Shown here: one piece after another, positions 45,039 through 52,895 of the stretch | Layout of the letters: each line of letters starts with the position of its first letter | Position numbering within the stretch: position 1 is the first letter of the stretch | Assembly: GCF_030757795.1 (NCBI RefSeq) | Contig: NZ_JAUQWH010000038.1 | Coordinates: 1-63,042 of the forward strand | Length of the DNA: 63,042 nt | Direction: 5' to 3' | Source: Actinoplanes oryzae | GTDB lineage: Bacteria; Actinomycetota; Actinomycetes; Mycobacteriales; Micromonosporaceae | Position numbers and translations under genes: made by a program | The notes under the pieces: model-generated | Told to the model about the DNA's origin: nothing | Database searches by the model: none | What the model saw: the letters and a program-made list of their open reading frames with translations, nothing else

Positions 45039-46022
45039 ATGACGTACGCCCAGAGCGAAGCCGGCCCGATCGAGAAGGTGCTCTACGAGGTCAAGAAGGC
45101 CATCGTCGGCCAGGACGTCCTGCTCGAGCGGCTCATGGTCGCGCTGCTCGCCCGCGGGCACATCCTGGTCGAGGGCGTGCCCGGGCTGGCCAAGACCCTC
45201 GCCGTGAAGTCCCTGGCCGAGGCCGTGGGCGGGCAGTTCCACCGGGTGCAGTTCACCCCCGACCTGGTGCCCGCCGACATCCTGGGCACCCGGGTCTACC
45301 ACCAGCCGACCGGCGAGTTCCAGGTCTCGCTCGGCCCGGTCTTCACCAACCTGCTGCTCGCCGACGAGATCAACCGCGCCCCCGCCAAGGTGCAGAGCGC
45401 GCTGCTCGAGGTCATGCAGGAGCGGCAGGTGACCATCGGCCGGGAGACGCACAAGGTGCCGAACCCGTTCCTGGTGCTCGCCACGCAGAACCCGATCGAG
45501 AACGAGGGCACCTATCCGCTGCCCGAGGCGCAGGTCGACCGGTTCATGATGAAGGTGCTCATCGGCTACCCGACGGTGACCGAGGAGTTCGTGGTCGTCG
45601 AGCGCTCGCTGGGCCCGGCCGCCGCGATCCAGCGGATCATCGACCCCGAGACGCTGGTCACCCTGCAGCAGCAGGCCGACCAGGTCTACGTCGACCCCTC
45701 CCTGATCGAGTACGCCGTCCTGCTCGCCCACGCCACCCGGGACCCCGCCCGCGCGGGGCTGCCGGACCTCGCCCGCTACGTGCAGTTCGGCGCCAGCCCC
45801 CGCTCCTCGATCAGCCTCGTGCAGGCCGGCCGGGCGCTCGCGTACCTGCGCGGCCGCGAGTACGTCGTGCCCGAGGACCTCGACGACCTGGCCCTCGACG
45901 TGCTCCGCCACCGGCTGGTGCTCAGCTACGAGGCGCTGAGCGACGACGTCACGCCCGACCTGATCCTGCAGAAGATCGTGGCGAACGTGGCGGCGCCCGA
46001 GCCCGCCGGGCGGGGCCGCTGA
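45039..46022 (+). CDS. MoxR family AAA+ ATPase
   Basis: 327-residue cytosolic AAA+ chaperone-like ATPase. Walker A GVPGLAKT, Walker B LLADEIN, sensor-1 region VLATQNPIENEGTYPLPEAQVDRF and the C-terminal lid (SPRSSISLVQAGRALAYLRG) match MoxR. ATG 45039 with AAAGGA upstream. It is expected to act with the next gene (DUF58) and the two vWA proteins, remodelling or inserting metal into them, as in the widespread MoxR-DUF58-Bat arrangement. Confidence 0.95.
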   Translation: MTYAQSEAGPIEKVLYEVKKAIVGQDVLLERLMVALLARGHILVEGVPGLAKTLAVKSLAEAVGGQFHRVQFTPDLVPADILGTRVYHQPTGEFQVSLGPVFTNLLLADEINRAPAKVQSALLEVMQERQVTIGRETHKVPNPFLVLATQNPIENEGTYPLPEAQVDRFMMKVLIGYPTVTEEFVVVERSLGPAAAIQRIIDPETLVTLQQQADQVYVDPSLIEYAVLLAHATRDPARAGLPDLARYVQFGASPRSSISLVQAGRALAYLRGREYVVPEDLDDLALDVLRHRLVLSYEALSDDVTPDLILQKIVANVAAPEPAGRGR

Positions 46023-46025
46023 GTC

Positions 46026-46904
46026 ATGGCGGGAGCACCCGAGAAGCTGCTGCGCCGCCTCGAGTGGCGCCTGGGCCGCCGGCTCGACGGCCGGCTGCAG
46101 GGCGCCTACCGGACGGTGTGGCACGGGACCGGCATCGACTTCACGGACCTGCGCGCCTACACGCCGGAGGACGACGTCCGGCACATCGACTGGAACGTGA
46201 CCGCGCGCCTGGACGAGCCGTTCGTCCGCCAGTACACCGAGGACCGCGAGCTGACGGCCTGGCTCGTGATCGACCGGTCCGCCTCCATGAGGTTCGGGGC
46301 GGAGCCGGGCAAGGAGGGCGTCGCGACCGAGCTCGCGGTCAGCCTCGGCCGGCTGGTCGCGCAGGGCGGCAACCGGATCGGTGCCATCCTGTACGACAAC
46401 GCGGCGCACCGGATCATCCCGCCGCGCACGGGACGCAACCAGGTGTTGCGCATCACCCGCGAACTGCTGAGCGCACCGGGGGCGGCGCAGGGCAGCACCG
46501 ATCTGGCCGCCATGCTCGATCTGGCCGCCGCGACGACCGTACGGCGGCGGAGCCTGATCTTCGTCATGAGCGACTTCATCGGCGAGCCGGGCTGGGACCG
46601 CCCGCTCGCCCGGCTGGCCCACCGGCACGAGGTCGTCGTGATCCGGGTGACCGATCCGGCCGAGCACGAGCTGCCCGATTTGGGCCTGATCCTGGTGCAG
46701 GACGCGGAGACCGGCGAGCAGGTGCTCGTCGACACCAGTGACCCGCTGCTGCGCGGCCGCCTCGCCGAGCAGGTCGGGGCGCGCGAGGAGGAGCTGGCCG
46801 GGAGCATGCGCCGCGCCGGGGTCGCCCCGCACCACGTCACCACCGACCAGGACCTGCTCGGCGCGCTGCTCGCCATGGTCCACCGCTCGGGGGTGCGCCG
46901 ATGA
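46026..46904 (+). CDS. DUF58 protein (vWA-like MoxR partner)
   Basis: 292 residues, cytosolic. The DUF58 signature reads D-L-R-A-Y-T-P-E-D-D-V-R-H-I-D-W, followed by an A-domain with a MIDAS-like DRSASM and a later VMSDF. No membrane helices. Three bases after moxR; its stop overlaps the next gene's ATG by 4 bases. Standard partner of MoxR ATPases; its precise biochemical role is not known. Confidence 0.93.
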   Translation: MAGAPEKLLRRLEWRLGRRLDGRLQGAYRTVWHGTGIDFTDLRAYTPEDDVRHIDWNVTARLDEPFVRQYTEDRELTAWLVIDRSASMRFGAEPGKEGVATELAVSLGRLVAQGGNRIGAILYDNAAHRIIPPRTGRNQVLRITRELLSAPGAAQGSTDLAAMLDLAAATTVRRRSLIFVMSDFIGEPGWDRPLARLAHRHEVVVIRVTDPAEHELPDLGLILVQDAETGEQVLVDTSDPLLRGRLAEQVGAREEELAGSMRRAGVAPHHVTTDQDLLGALLAMVHRSGVRR

Positions 46905-47869
46905 GCTTCCAGCAGCCACTGATCCTCCTGGTCGCCGTGCTCGTCACGGCGGCGGCCACCGGGGCGTACGTGCTGGTGCAGCGCAGGCGGACCGCGGCCT
47001 GGACCGGCGCGGGCTTCACCCCGGACCGCTCGCGGCGGGCGGTGCTGCGGCGCCATCTGCCGTACGTGCTGCTGCTCGTCGCCCTGCCGGTGCTGCTCAT
47101 CGGCCTGGCGCGCCCGCAGGCCGACGTGGCGGTGCCGCACCGCGCGGGGACCGTGGTCCTCGCGTTCGACGTGTCGAACAGCATGTCCGCGACCGACGTG
47201 CAGCCGAGCCGGCTGGGCGCCGCGCAGGCCGCGGCGAACGAGTTCGTGGCGGCGCAGGCGGACAGCGTGGACATCGGCGTGCTGCCCTTCGGCGACCAGG
47301 CGCTGCTCACCCAGGCGCCGACCGACGACCGGCAGGCGGTGAGCGCGGCGATCGCCCGGCTCAAGCCCGGCGGCGGGACGTCGCTCGGGCAGGCGATCCT
47401 CGTCGCGCTCGGCGCGGTCGTCGGCAAGCCGGTCGCGCTGCCCCAGGACGGCGCGGCCGCTCCTTCGCTGGGCTACTGGCCCTCCGCGACGATCGTGGTC
47501 TTCTCCGACGGGCAGGAGACCGGCGGGCCCGACGTGGAAGCCGCGGCCGAGCTGGCGGCAGCCGCCGGCGTGCGGATCCAGACCGTCGGCGTGGGCACCG
47601 CCCGCGGCGCCACGGTCGAGGTCGACGGCTACCAGCTGAACACGGCGCTCGACGAGTCGCTGCTGAGCGCGGTCGCGCAGGTCAGCGGGGGCGCCTACCA
47701 CGCGGCGGGCGACGCGGCGGCGCTCAACGACACGACCAAGTCGATCGATCTGCGGCTGACCACCGAGAAGGAACCGCTCGAGCTGACCGGTCCGATCGCC
47801 GCGGCGGGGCTGCTGCTGCTCTTCGCGGGCGGGCTGCTCGGCATGTTCTGGCACGGGAGGTTCGTCTGA
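46901..47869 (+). CDS. vWA domain membrane protein, BatA-like
   Basis: 322 residues. N-terminal membrane helix (4-26) and a second (about 49-68, YVLLLVALPVLLIGLA), then a von Willebrand A domain with MIDAS DVSNSM and IVVFSDGQE, and a C-terminal helix (about 290-310, GLLLLFAGGLLGMF). ATG overlaps DUF58's stop (ATGA). The vWA domain likely faces outside and binds a partner through a divalent metal. Confidence 0.93.
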   Translation: MSFQQPLILLVAVLVTAAATGAYVLVQRRRTAAWTGAGFTPDRSRRAVLRRHLPYVLLLVALPVLLIGLARPQADVAVPHRAGTVVLAFDVSNSMSATDVQPSRLGAAQAAANEFVAAQADSVDIGVLPFGDQALLTQAPTDDRQAVSAAIARLKPGGGTSLGQAILVALGAVVGKPVALPQDGAAAPSLGYWPSATIVVFSDGQETGGPDVEAAAELAAAAGVRIQTVGVGTARGATVEVDGYQLNTALDESLLSAVAQVSGGAYHAAGDAAALNDTTKSIDLRLTTEKEPLELTGPIAAAGLLLLFAGGLLGMFWHGRFV

Positions 47870-48924
47870 TGTCGTTCAGCTGGCCGTGGGCGCTGCTCGC
47901 CCTGCTGGCCGTACCCGTGCTGCTGCTGGCCCGATGGTGGCTCGCCCGCCGCCGCAAGCGGGCCGCGGTGATCGTGCCCAGCGTCGCCCTGATCCGCGCC
48001 GCGCTGCCGGGCCGGACCGCCTGGCGCCGCCGCATCCCGGTGTGGCTCTTCCTGACCGGCCTGCTCGCCCTGGCCGCCGCCGCGGGCCGCCCGCAGGCGT
48101 CGGTGTCGGTGCCGGCCAACGACACGTCGATCCTGCTCGCGATCGACGTGTCCGGCTCCATGTGTACGACGGACATCGCCCCGAACCGCATGACCGTGGC
48201 GATCGACGCGGCCCGCGACTTCGTCAGCAATCAGCAGGACGGCACGAAGATCGGGCTCGTCGCCTTCTCCGGCATCGCGGGGCTGCTCGTCTCCCCCACG
48301 ACCGACAAGGACCAGCTGCTCGACGCGCTCGACACCCTCACGACGGCCCGGGGCACCGCCATCGGGCAGGCGATCCTCACCTCGCTGGACGCCATCGCGG
48401 AGACCAACCCCGACGTGGCGGCGACCGGCGTGGACCTCGGCGACGTCCCGCCGGGCGCGGACGGCGACTACGAGCCGGACACGATCGTCGTGCTGACCGA
48501 CGGCGCCAACAGCACCGGCGTGGACCCCGCGACGGCAGCGGAACAGGCGGCCGCGCGGCGCGTCCGGGTGTTCACCATCGGCTTCGGCACCACCAACCCG
48601 GCCCCGATGGTGTGCAGCGCCGACCAGGTCGGCAGCGACACCTTCGGCGGCGGGCGGTTCGGGGGCGGCGGGTTCGGCGGCGGCCGCATCCAGGAGATCG
48701 ACGAGGAGGCCCTGACGCAGGTCGCCGACACCACGGGCGGCCGCTACTTCAAGGCCGAGGACGCGGACCAGCTCGGCGACGTGCTGGGCGACCTGCCCAA
48801 GGAGTTCGGCCTGCACAAGGAGGACCAGGAGATCACGGTCTGGTTCATCCTCGCCGGCGTCCTGCTCGTCTTCGGCGGCGCCGGGCTGTCGCTGTGGTGG
48901 AACCGGGGGCCCGCGCCGCGGTAG
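47869..48924 (+). CDS. vWA domain membrane protein, second BatA-like copy
   Basis: 351 residues, same plan as its upstream neighbour: N-terminal helices (about 4-22 and 58-75), vWA domain with full MIDAS DVSGSM and VVLTDGANSTG, a C-terminal helix (about 322-342). Differs by a Gly-Phe-rich loop (FGGGRFGGGGFGGGR) just before the last part of the vWA domain, and by an inserted acidic loop. Its ATG shares one base with the previous stop. Last gene of the operon; the next gene converges on it at once. Confidence 0.93.
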   Translation: MSFSWPWALLALLAVPVLLLARWWLARRRKRAAVIVPSVALIRAALPGRTAWRRRIPVWLFLTGLLALAAAAGRPQASVSVPANDTSILLAIDVSGSMCTTDIAPNRMTVAIDAARDFVSNQQDGTKIGLVAFSGIAGLLVSPTTDKDQLLDALDTLTTARGTAIGQAILTSLDAIAETNPDVAATGVDLGDVPPGADGDYEPDTIVVLTDGANSTGVDPATAAEQAAARRVRVFTIGFGTTNPAPMVCSADQVGSDTFGGGRFGGGGFGGGRIQEIDEEALTQVADTTGGRYFKAEDADQLGDVLGDLPKEFGLHKEDQEITVWFILAGVLLVFGGAGLSLWWNRGPAPR

Positions 48925-49641
48925 TCAGTCCATCCCCTTGCGGCCGGGGGTCCAGAACGGCTTGGTGATCACGTTGCGGCGCGGCCAGTGGCGCTCCTCG
49001 ACCAGGTGGCGGCGGACCAGCTGGATCGTCCGGGCCTCCCCGGCCAGGTAGGCGCGGCCGGGCTCGGCGGGCAGCTCGAGCCCCCGGACGGCCTCGACCA
49101 GCGTCTCGGAGGAGGCGGCGGACCGGCCCCGGCGGTAGCTCCACTCCAGGTCGCCGCCCGGCCGGAGGTCCAGCCGCTCGTCCGGGGAGTCGACCTCGAA
49201 CCGGCCGAAGACCCGGGCGCCGGGCGGCAGCGCCCGCAGCATCGGACCGTAGGCGGCCTGCGCGGTCTCCTCCCCGGCGAAGAGATGGTACGGCGCCGGG
49301 GCGGTGACGAAGGTGCCCTGCGGTCTCATCAGCATCAGCTCGTCGCCCGGCCGGGCGGTGCGGGCCCACTCGGCGCCGGGGCCGTTGCCGTGGTCGAAGA
49401 CGACCAGCTCCATGGTCCGGTCCGCATAGCTCCACACCGTGTACGTGCGCAGCGTGCCGACCAGCCAGTCGACGGCGGCCGGCCCCGGGGCGAGCTGCAG
49501 CCGCACGTGCCGGCCGGGCACCCAGTCCAGTCCCGCCAGATCGGGCCCGGTCAGCGTGATCAGCCGCAGCCGGGGGCCCAGCGGTGCGACCGCGTCCACC
49601 CGGGCGGCGAGCAGCAGACGGTCGAGCAGACGACTCTTCAC
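48925..49641 (-). CDS. siderophore-interacting protein (FAD ferric reductase, ViuB/SIP-like)
   Basis: Reduces ferric siderophores in the cytosol to free iron. 238 residues with the SIP layout: N-terminal FAD-binding barrel (GRHVRLQL, R-T-Y-T-V-W in LRTYTVWSY), FDHGNGPGAEWA, GDELMLMRPQG, then the NAD(P)H-type domain (FAGEETAQAAYGPML) and the C-terminal AGEARTIQLVRRHLVEERHWPRRNV ending with a Lys-rich KPFWTPGRKG. GTG start at 49641 with GAGGA upstream. Divergent from a TetR gene whose twin palindromes lie between them, so probably repressed by that TetR protein. Confidence 0.93.
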   Translation of the reverse strand: MKSRLLDRLLLAARVDAVAPLGPRLRLITLTGPDLAGLDWVPGRHVRLQLAPGPAAVDWLVGTLRTYTVWSYADRTMELVVFDHGNGPGAEWARTARPGDELMLMRPQGTFVTAPAPYHLFAGEETAQAAYGPMLRALPPGARVFGRFEVDSPDERLDLRPGGDLEWSYRRGRSAASSETLVEAVRGLELPAEPGRAYLAGEARTIQLVRRHLVEERHWPRRNVITKPFWTPGRKGMD

Positions 49642-49673
49642 GATCGGTCCTCACCCTCGTTGTCGAGCGCCTC

Positions 49674-49711
49674 CTTGCCGATCGGCAAGGTACGGCTTGT
49701 CGATCGGCAAG
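49674..49711. promoter_or_regulatory. twin TetR-type palindromic operators
   Basis: CTTGCCGATCGGCAAG (49674-49689, perfect 16-base palindrome) and CTTGTCGATCGGCAAG (49696-49711, one mismatch), starts 22 bases apart. They fill the divergent region between the siderophore-interacting protein and TetR genes and reach to within 10 bases of the TetR start, so they should govern both. Confidence 0.82.
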
Positions 49712-49720
49712 TTATACCCT

Positions 49721-50308
49721 GTGGCGGTGACCGCCGCCAGCCCCCGCCCCGAGCCGATGCGGGAGCGCATCGTGGACGTCGCCGTCGAGCTGTTCGCCCG
49801 CCAGGGCTATCAGGGCACGTCGCTGCGGCACATCGCGGAGCGGCTGGGCGTCAGCAAAGCGGCGGTGTACCACCACTTCCACGCCAAGGACGACATCGCC
49901 CGTACGGTCGTCGGCCGGGCCCTCGACGTCCTCACCGAGGCGTCCGACCGGCTGGTGGTGGCCGGCACCGACCCGGGCGCCTGGCAGCGGGCCCTGCCGC
50001 AGATCATCGACATCGCCCTGCGGCACCGGCAGATGCTCGTGGTCCTGGAACGCAACGAGGACGTCTTCCACGCGCTGTTCGCCGACGACCCCGCGCTCGG
50101 CGCCCGGATGGCGGCGCAGAACACGAAGCTCTCGGCGCTCTTCGCCGACCCCGCGCTCGACCCGCGGGTCAGGGTCCGGCTCGGCAGTGCCCTGGGCGCG
50201 ATCTTCGGCCCCCTGGTGATGCTGTCGGACCACTACCAGGACCTGCCGGCCGACCAGCTGCGCGCGCAGCTGATGGAGGTCATCGGGGCGCTGCTGGGCG
50301 ACCTGTGA
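49721..50308 (+). CDS. TetR family transcriptional repressor
   Basis: 195 residues from GTG 49721 (GTG 49727 also possible). Helix-turn-helix YQGTSLRHIAERLGVSKAAVYHHFHAKDDI is a clear TetR motif; the C-terminal helical domain binds an unknown ligand. No ribosome site is visible and the operator ends 10 bases before the start, so its mRNA may be almost leaderless. Divergent from the siderophore-interacting protein gene. Confidence 0.92.
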   Translation: MAVTAASPRPEPMRERIVDVAVELFARQGYQGTSLRHIAERLGVSKAAVYHHFHAKDDIARTVVGRALDVLTEASDRLVVAGTDPGAWQRALPQIIDIALRHRQMLVVLERNEDVFHALFADDPALGARMAAQNTKLSALFADPALDPRVRVRLGSALGAIFGPLVMLSDHYQDLPADQLRAQLMEVIGALLGDL

Positions 50309-50335
50309 CCCCGCTGGGCAGGTGCCCATGGTGAC

Positions 50336-51313
50336 ATGCAGTATGCATTCATGGGGATCGAAGAACTGCTCGCCCGGTGGGGTCATGGCGCCCAGGCCCT
50401 GGCCCTGCTGAGCGCGGCACAGGAGCTGTCCGTATTCCTGCGACAGGAGCGGGACGCCGCCGCCGTGGCCGCCTACGCGCGGCTGACGCCGGACCGGGCC
50501 GCCGACCTGCTCACCGCCCTCGTCGCCCACGACCTGGCCGAGGAGGTGGACGACGGCCGGTTCCGGCTCACCCCCGCCGTCGCCGCCGCCCTCGCCGACG
50601 ACGCCCCCGGCGACCTGCCGGCGAGGATCGCGCAGGCCCGGCTGCTCGCCCGCCAGACCGAGGCAGCCGTCCGCACCGGCGTCGTCGAACAGTCCCCCGC
50701 CGACGCCCTCACCGTGGCCCGCGCCAACGCCTTCCGCCCCGGCGACGGCGCCCGCGCGGTCGTCACCAAGATCTTCGAGGCCGTCCCGGAGGTCGCCGAC
50801 GCCATGGCGACCGGCCGCATGCTCGACGTGGGCAGCGGCGTCGGCGGCTTCGTCCTCACCGCCGCCACCATGCTCCCGGACCTGCGCGCCACGACCCTGG
50901 AGGTGGTGCCCGAGGTGGCGGCCGTCGCCCGCGAACGGGCCGCCACCCTGGGCGTGACGGACCGCGTCGACATCCGGGTGCAGGACGCGCGGGACTTCGA
51001 CGAGCCGGACGCGTACGACATCGCCTTCTGGGCGCAGCCCTTCTTTCCGCTGCCCGCCCGGGAGGCCACCCTCGCCATGATCCACCGCAGCCTGCACGCC
51101 GGCGGCCTGCTGCTCCTGCAGCAACTCGACTTCCCCCCGGACGGCCGGGCCGGGCTCGCCGCCTTCACCCTGCGCCGCATGGTGGCGCGGGCGCAGGGGC
51201 TGCCGTTCGCCCGCCCGATGGCCGAGCTGGTGGCCGAGGCCGCCGGCGCCGGCTTCGCCCTCATCCGCGAGCTCGACGAGGACTTCGGCCGCATGGCACT
51301 TCTCCACCGCTGA
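50336..51313 (+). CDS. class I SAM-dependent methyltransferase with N-terminal winged-helix dimerisation domain
   Basis: 325 residues. An N-terminal winged-helix-like dimerisation domain (about 10-85, ARLTPDRAADLLTALVAHDLAEEVDDGRFRLTP), as in plant-type O-methyltransferases. The Rossmann methyltransferase domain follows with MLDVGSGVGGFVL for SAM, TTLEVVPEVAAVARERA and ARDFDEPDAYDIAFWAQPFFP. ATG 50336, or ATG 50351. 27 bases after the TetR gene in the same direction, so possibly co-transcribed. The acceptor is unknown; the set-up is common in natural-product O-methyltransferases. Its 3' end overlaps the convergent AraC gene. Confidence 0.88.
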   Translation: MQYAFMGIEELLARWGHGAQALALLSAAQELSVFLRQERDAAAVAAYARLTPDRAADLLTALVAHDLAEEVDDGRFRLTPAVAAALADDAPGDLPARIAQARLLARQTEAAVRTGVVEQSPADALTVARANAFRPGDGARAVVTKIFEAVPEVADAMATGRMLDVGSGVGGFVLTAATMLPDLRATTLEVVPEVAAVARERAATLGVTDRVDIRVQDARDFDEPDAYDIAFWAQPFFPLPAREATLAMIHRSLHAGGLLLLQQLDFPPDGRAGLAAFTLRRMVARAQGLPFARPMAELVAEAAGAGFALIRELDEDFGRMALLHR

Positions 51314-51626
51314 GCGCGTGGGCGGGCCAGCGCGACGGGCGCAGTCCGGTGTGGCGCAGGAAGACGGCTGAGAAGTGGGGCGTACCGGAGAAGCCACAGT
51401 GGGCGGCCACGGCCGTGACCGGCAGTCCCTGCTCCAGCAGGCGTTGCGCCTCGCGGACCCGCAGCAGGGTCAGGTGCCGGTGCGGGGTCCGCCCGACCTC
51501 GCGGCGGAAGACCCGCACGAAGTGGTACGGGCTCAGCAGCGCGACGCCCGCCAGCTCGGCGATCGTGAGCCGCTGCCCCAGCCGCTCCCGCATGTGGGCG
51601 ACCGCCCGGCACACCCGTGTGTCCAT
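51261..51626 (-). CDS. short AraC family DNA-binding regulator
   Basis: About 121 residues from ATG 51626 (or 135 from ATG 51668), consisting of only the two-helix-turn-helix AraC domain: VAHMRERLGQRLTIAELAGVALLSPYHFVRVFRREVGRTPHRHL and AVAAHCGFSGTPHFSAVFLRHTGLRPSRW. No ligand-binding domain, so it is of the MarA/SoxS-like minimal type. The last 53 bases overlap the 3' end of the convergent methyltransferase gene. It may control the epoxide hydrolase gene that lies upstream on the same strand, or itself. Confidence 0.87.
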   Translation of the reverse strand: MDTRVCRAVAHMRERLGQRLTIAELAGVALLSPYHFVRVFRREVGRTPHRHLTLLRVREAQRLLEQGLPVTAVAAHCGFSGTPHFSAVFLRHTGLRPSRWPAHALSGGEVPCGRSPRRARG

Positions 51627-51692
51627 GCCGTCGATGGTCGGGCGGCCCGGCGGCGGGCCACAGCCCATCCACTGCCCGTCCGGTGCCCAGAT

Positions 51693-52823
51693 TCAGCGCG
51701 CGTGCCGGAACGCCTCCCGCAGCTCGGCGACCAGCACGCCGGGGCGCTCCCAGCCGGGATAGTGCCCGCCGCTGTCCCTCTCGTGCCACGACCGGATGTC
51801 CCGGTAGCGGCGCTCGGCCCAGCGGCGGGCCACGGGGAACGGCTCGGCGGGGAAGAGGGTGAACGCCGTCGGCACGGTCACCGGCTGGGCGTTCTGCTCC
51901 TCGGCGCTGCGCGGCGACCAGCGCGGGCCGGACTCCCAGTACCAGCGGGCGGTCGACGCCCCCGTGGCGGTGAACCAGTAGAGGGCGATGTTGTCGGCCT
52001 GGCGTTCCAGGGGGACGCCGCGGTCGTCGGCGAAGGCGTCGAGATGCTCGCCGAGCCAGGCGGCCAGCCCGGCCGGCGAGTCGACCCACGAGTAGCCGAA
52101 GGTCTGCGGGCGCAGGCTCTGCGCCAGCACGTGCACCATGCCGCCGCGCAGGAACTGGTCGCGCTTGGCGATCATGGCCTGCTCGGCGGCGTCGGCGGTC
52201 TCGCGGTCCTCCGGCAGCGGGGAGGCGAGCGGCATGGTGAGGTGCAGGCCGGCGACCCGGTCCGGGACCAGACGGGCCAGTTCCGTGCCGACGAAGGCGC
52301 CCCAGTCGCCGCCGTGCGCCCCGAACCGCTCGTAGCCGAGCTGGGTCATCAGGTCGGCCCAGGCGCCGGCCGTACGCCCGGGATTCCAGCCCGGGGAGAG
52401 AGGCCGCTCGCTGAAGCCGAAGCCGGGCAGCGCCGGGACGACGACGTGGAAGGCGTCCGCCGCCGAGCCGCCGTGCGCCACCGGATCGGTCAGCGGCCCG
52501 ATAACGTCCTCGAACTCCAGCACCGAGCCGGGCCAGCCGTGCGTGAGCACCAGCGGCAGGGCGCCGGGCTCGGGCGACCGGACGTGCCAGAAGGCGATGT
52601 CCAGCCCGTCGAGCCGGGCCTTGAAGTGCGGGATGGCGTTCCAGCGGCGTTCGAGCGCCCGCCAGTCGTGCTGCCGCCACACGTCGAGCAGGGCGGACAG
52701 GCGGTCCGGGCCGTAGCCCTGGGACGGGTCGGTCAGGGGCTCGGGCAGCCGGGTGCGGGCGAGCCGCGTCCGCAGGTCGGCCAGGGCGTCGTCGGGAATG
52801 TGCACGGGAAACGGTTCGATCAC
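51693..52823 (-). CDS. epoxide hydrolase (EHN + alpha/beta hydrolase)
   Basis: 376 residues; adds water to epoxides giving diols. The N-terminal EHN lid domain (IEPFPVHIPDDALADLRTRLARTRLPEP...W) precedes an alpha/beta hydrolase core. HGWPGS provides the oxyanion hole, D173 in HGGDWG is the expected nucleophile, and H354 in GGHYP the expected base. GTG start 52823 is placed at the family's usual N-terminus; frames further upstream overlap the divergent ATPase gene. Microsomal/juvenile-hormone-type branch, common in actinomycetes; substrate unknown. Confidence 0.93.
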   Translation of the reverse strand: MIEPFPVHIPDDALADLRTRLARTRLPEPLTDPSQGYGPDRLSALLDVWRQHDWRALERRWNAIPHFKARLDGLDIAFWHVRSPEPGALPLVLTHGWPGSVLEFEDVIGPLTDPVAHGGSAADAFHVVVPALPGFGFSERPLSPGWNPGRTAGAWADLMTQLGYERFGAHGGDWGAFVGTELARLVPDRVAGLHLTMPLASPLPEDRETADAAEQAMIAKRDQFLRGGMVHVLAQSLRPQTFGYSWVDSPAGLAAWLGEHLDAFADDRGVPLERQADNIALYWFTATGASTARWYWESGPRWSPRSAEEQNAQPVTVPTAFTLFPAEPFPVARRWAERRYRDIRSWHERDSGGHYPGWERPGVLVAELREAFRHAR

Positions 52824-52895
52824 GGTCGGGACTGTAGGCGGCGTCACGGTCGAGATCGATGCGGGAAATTGCGGACTTTGGCTAGCGTTTGCCCG

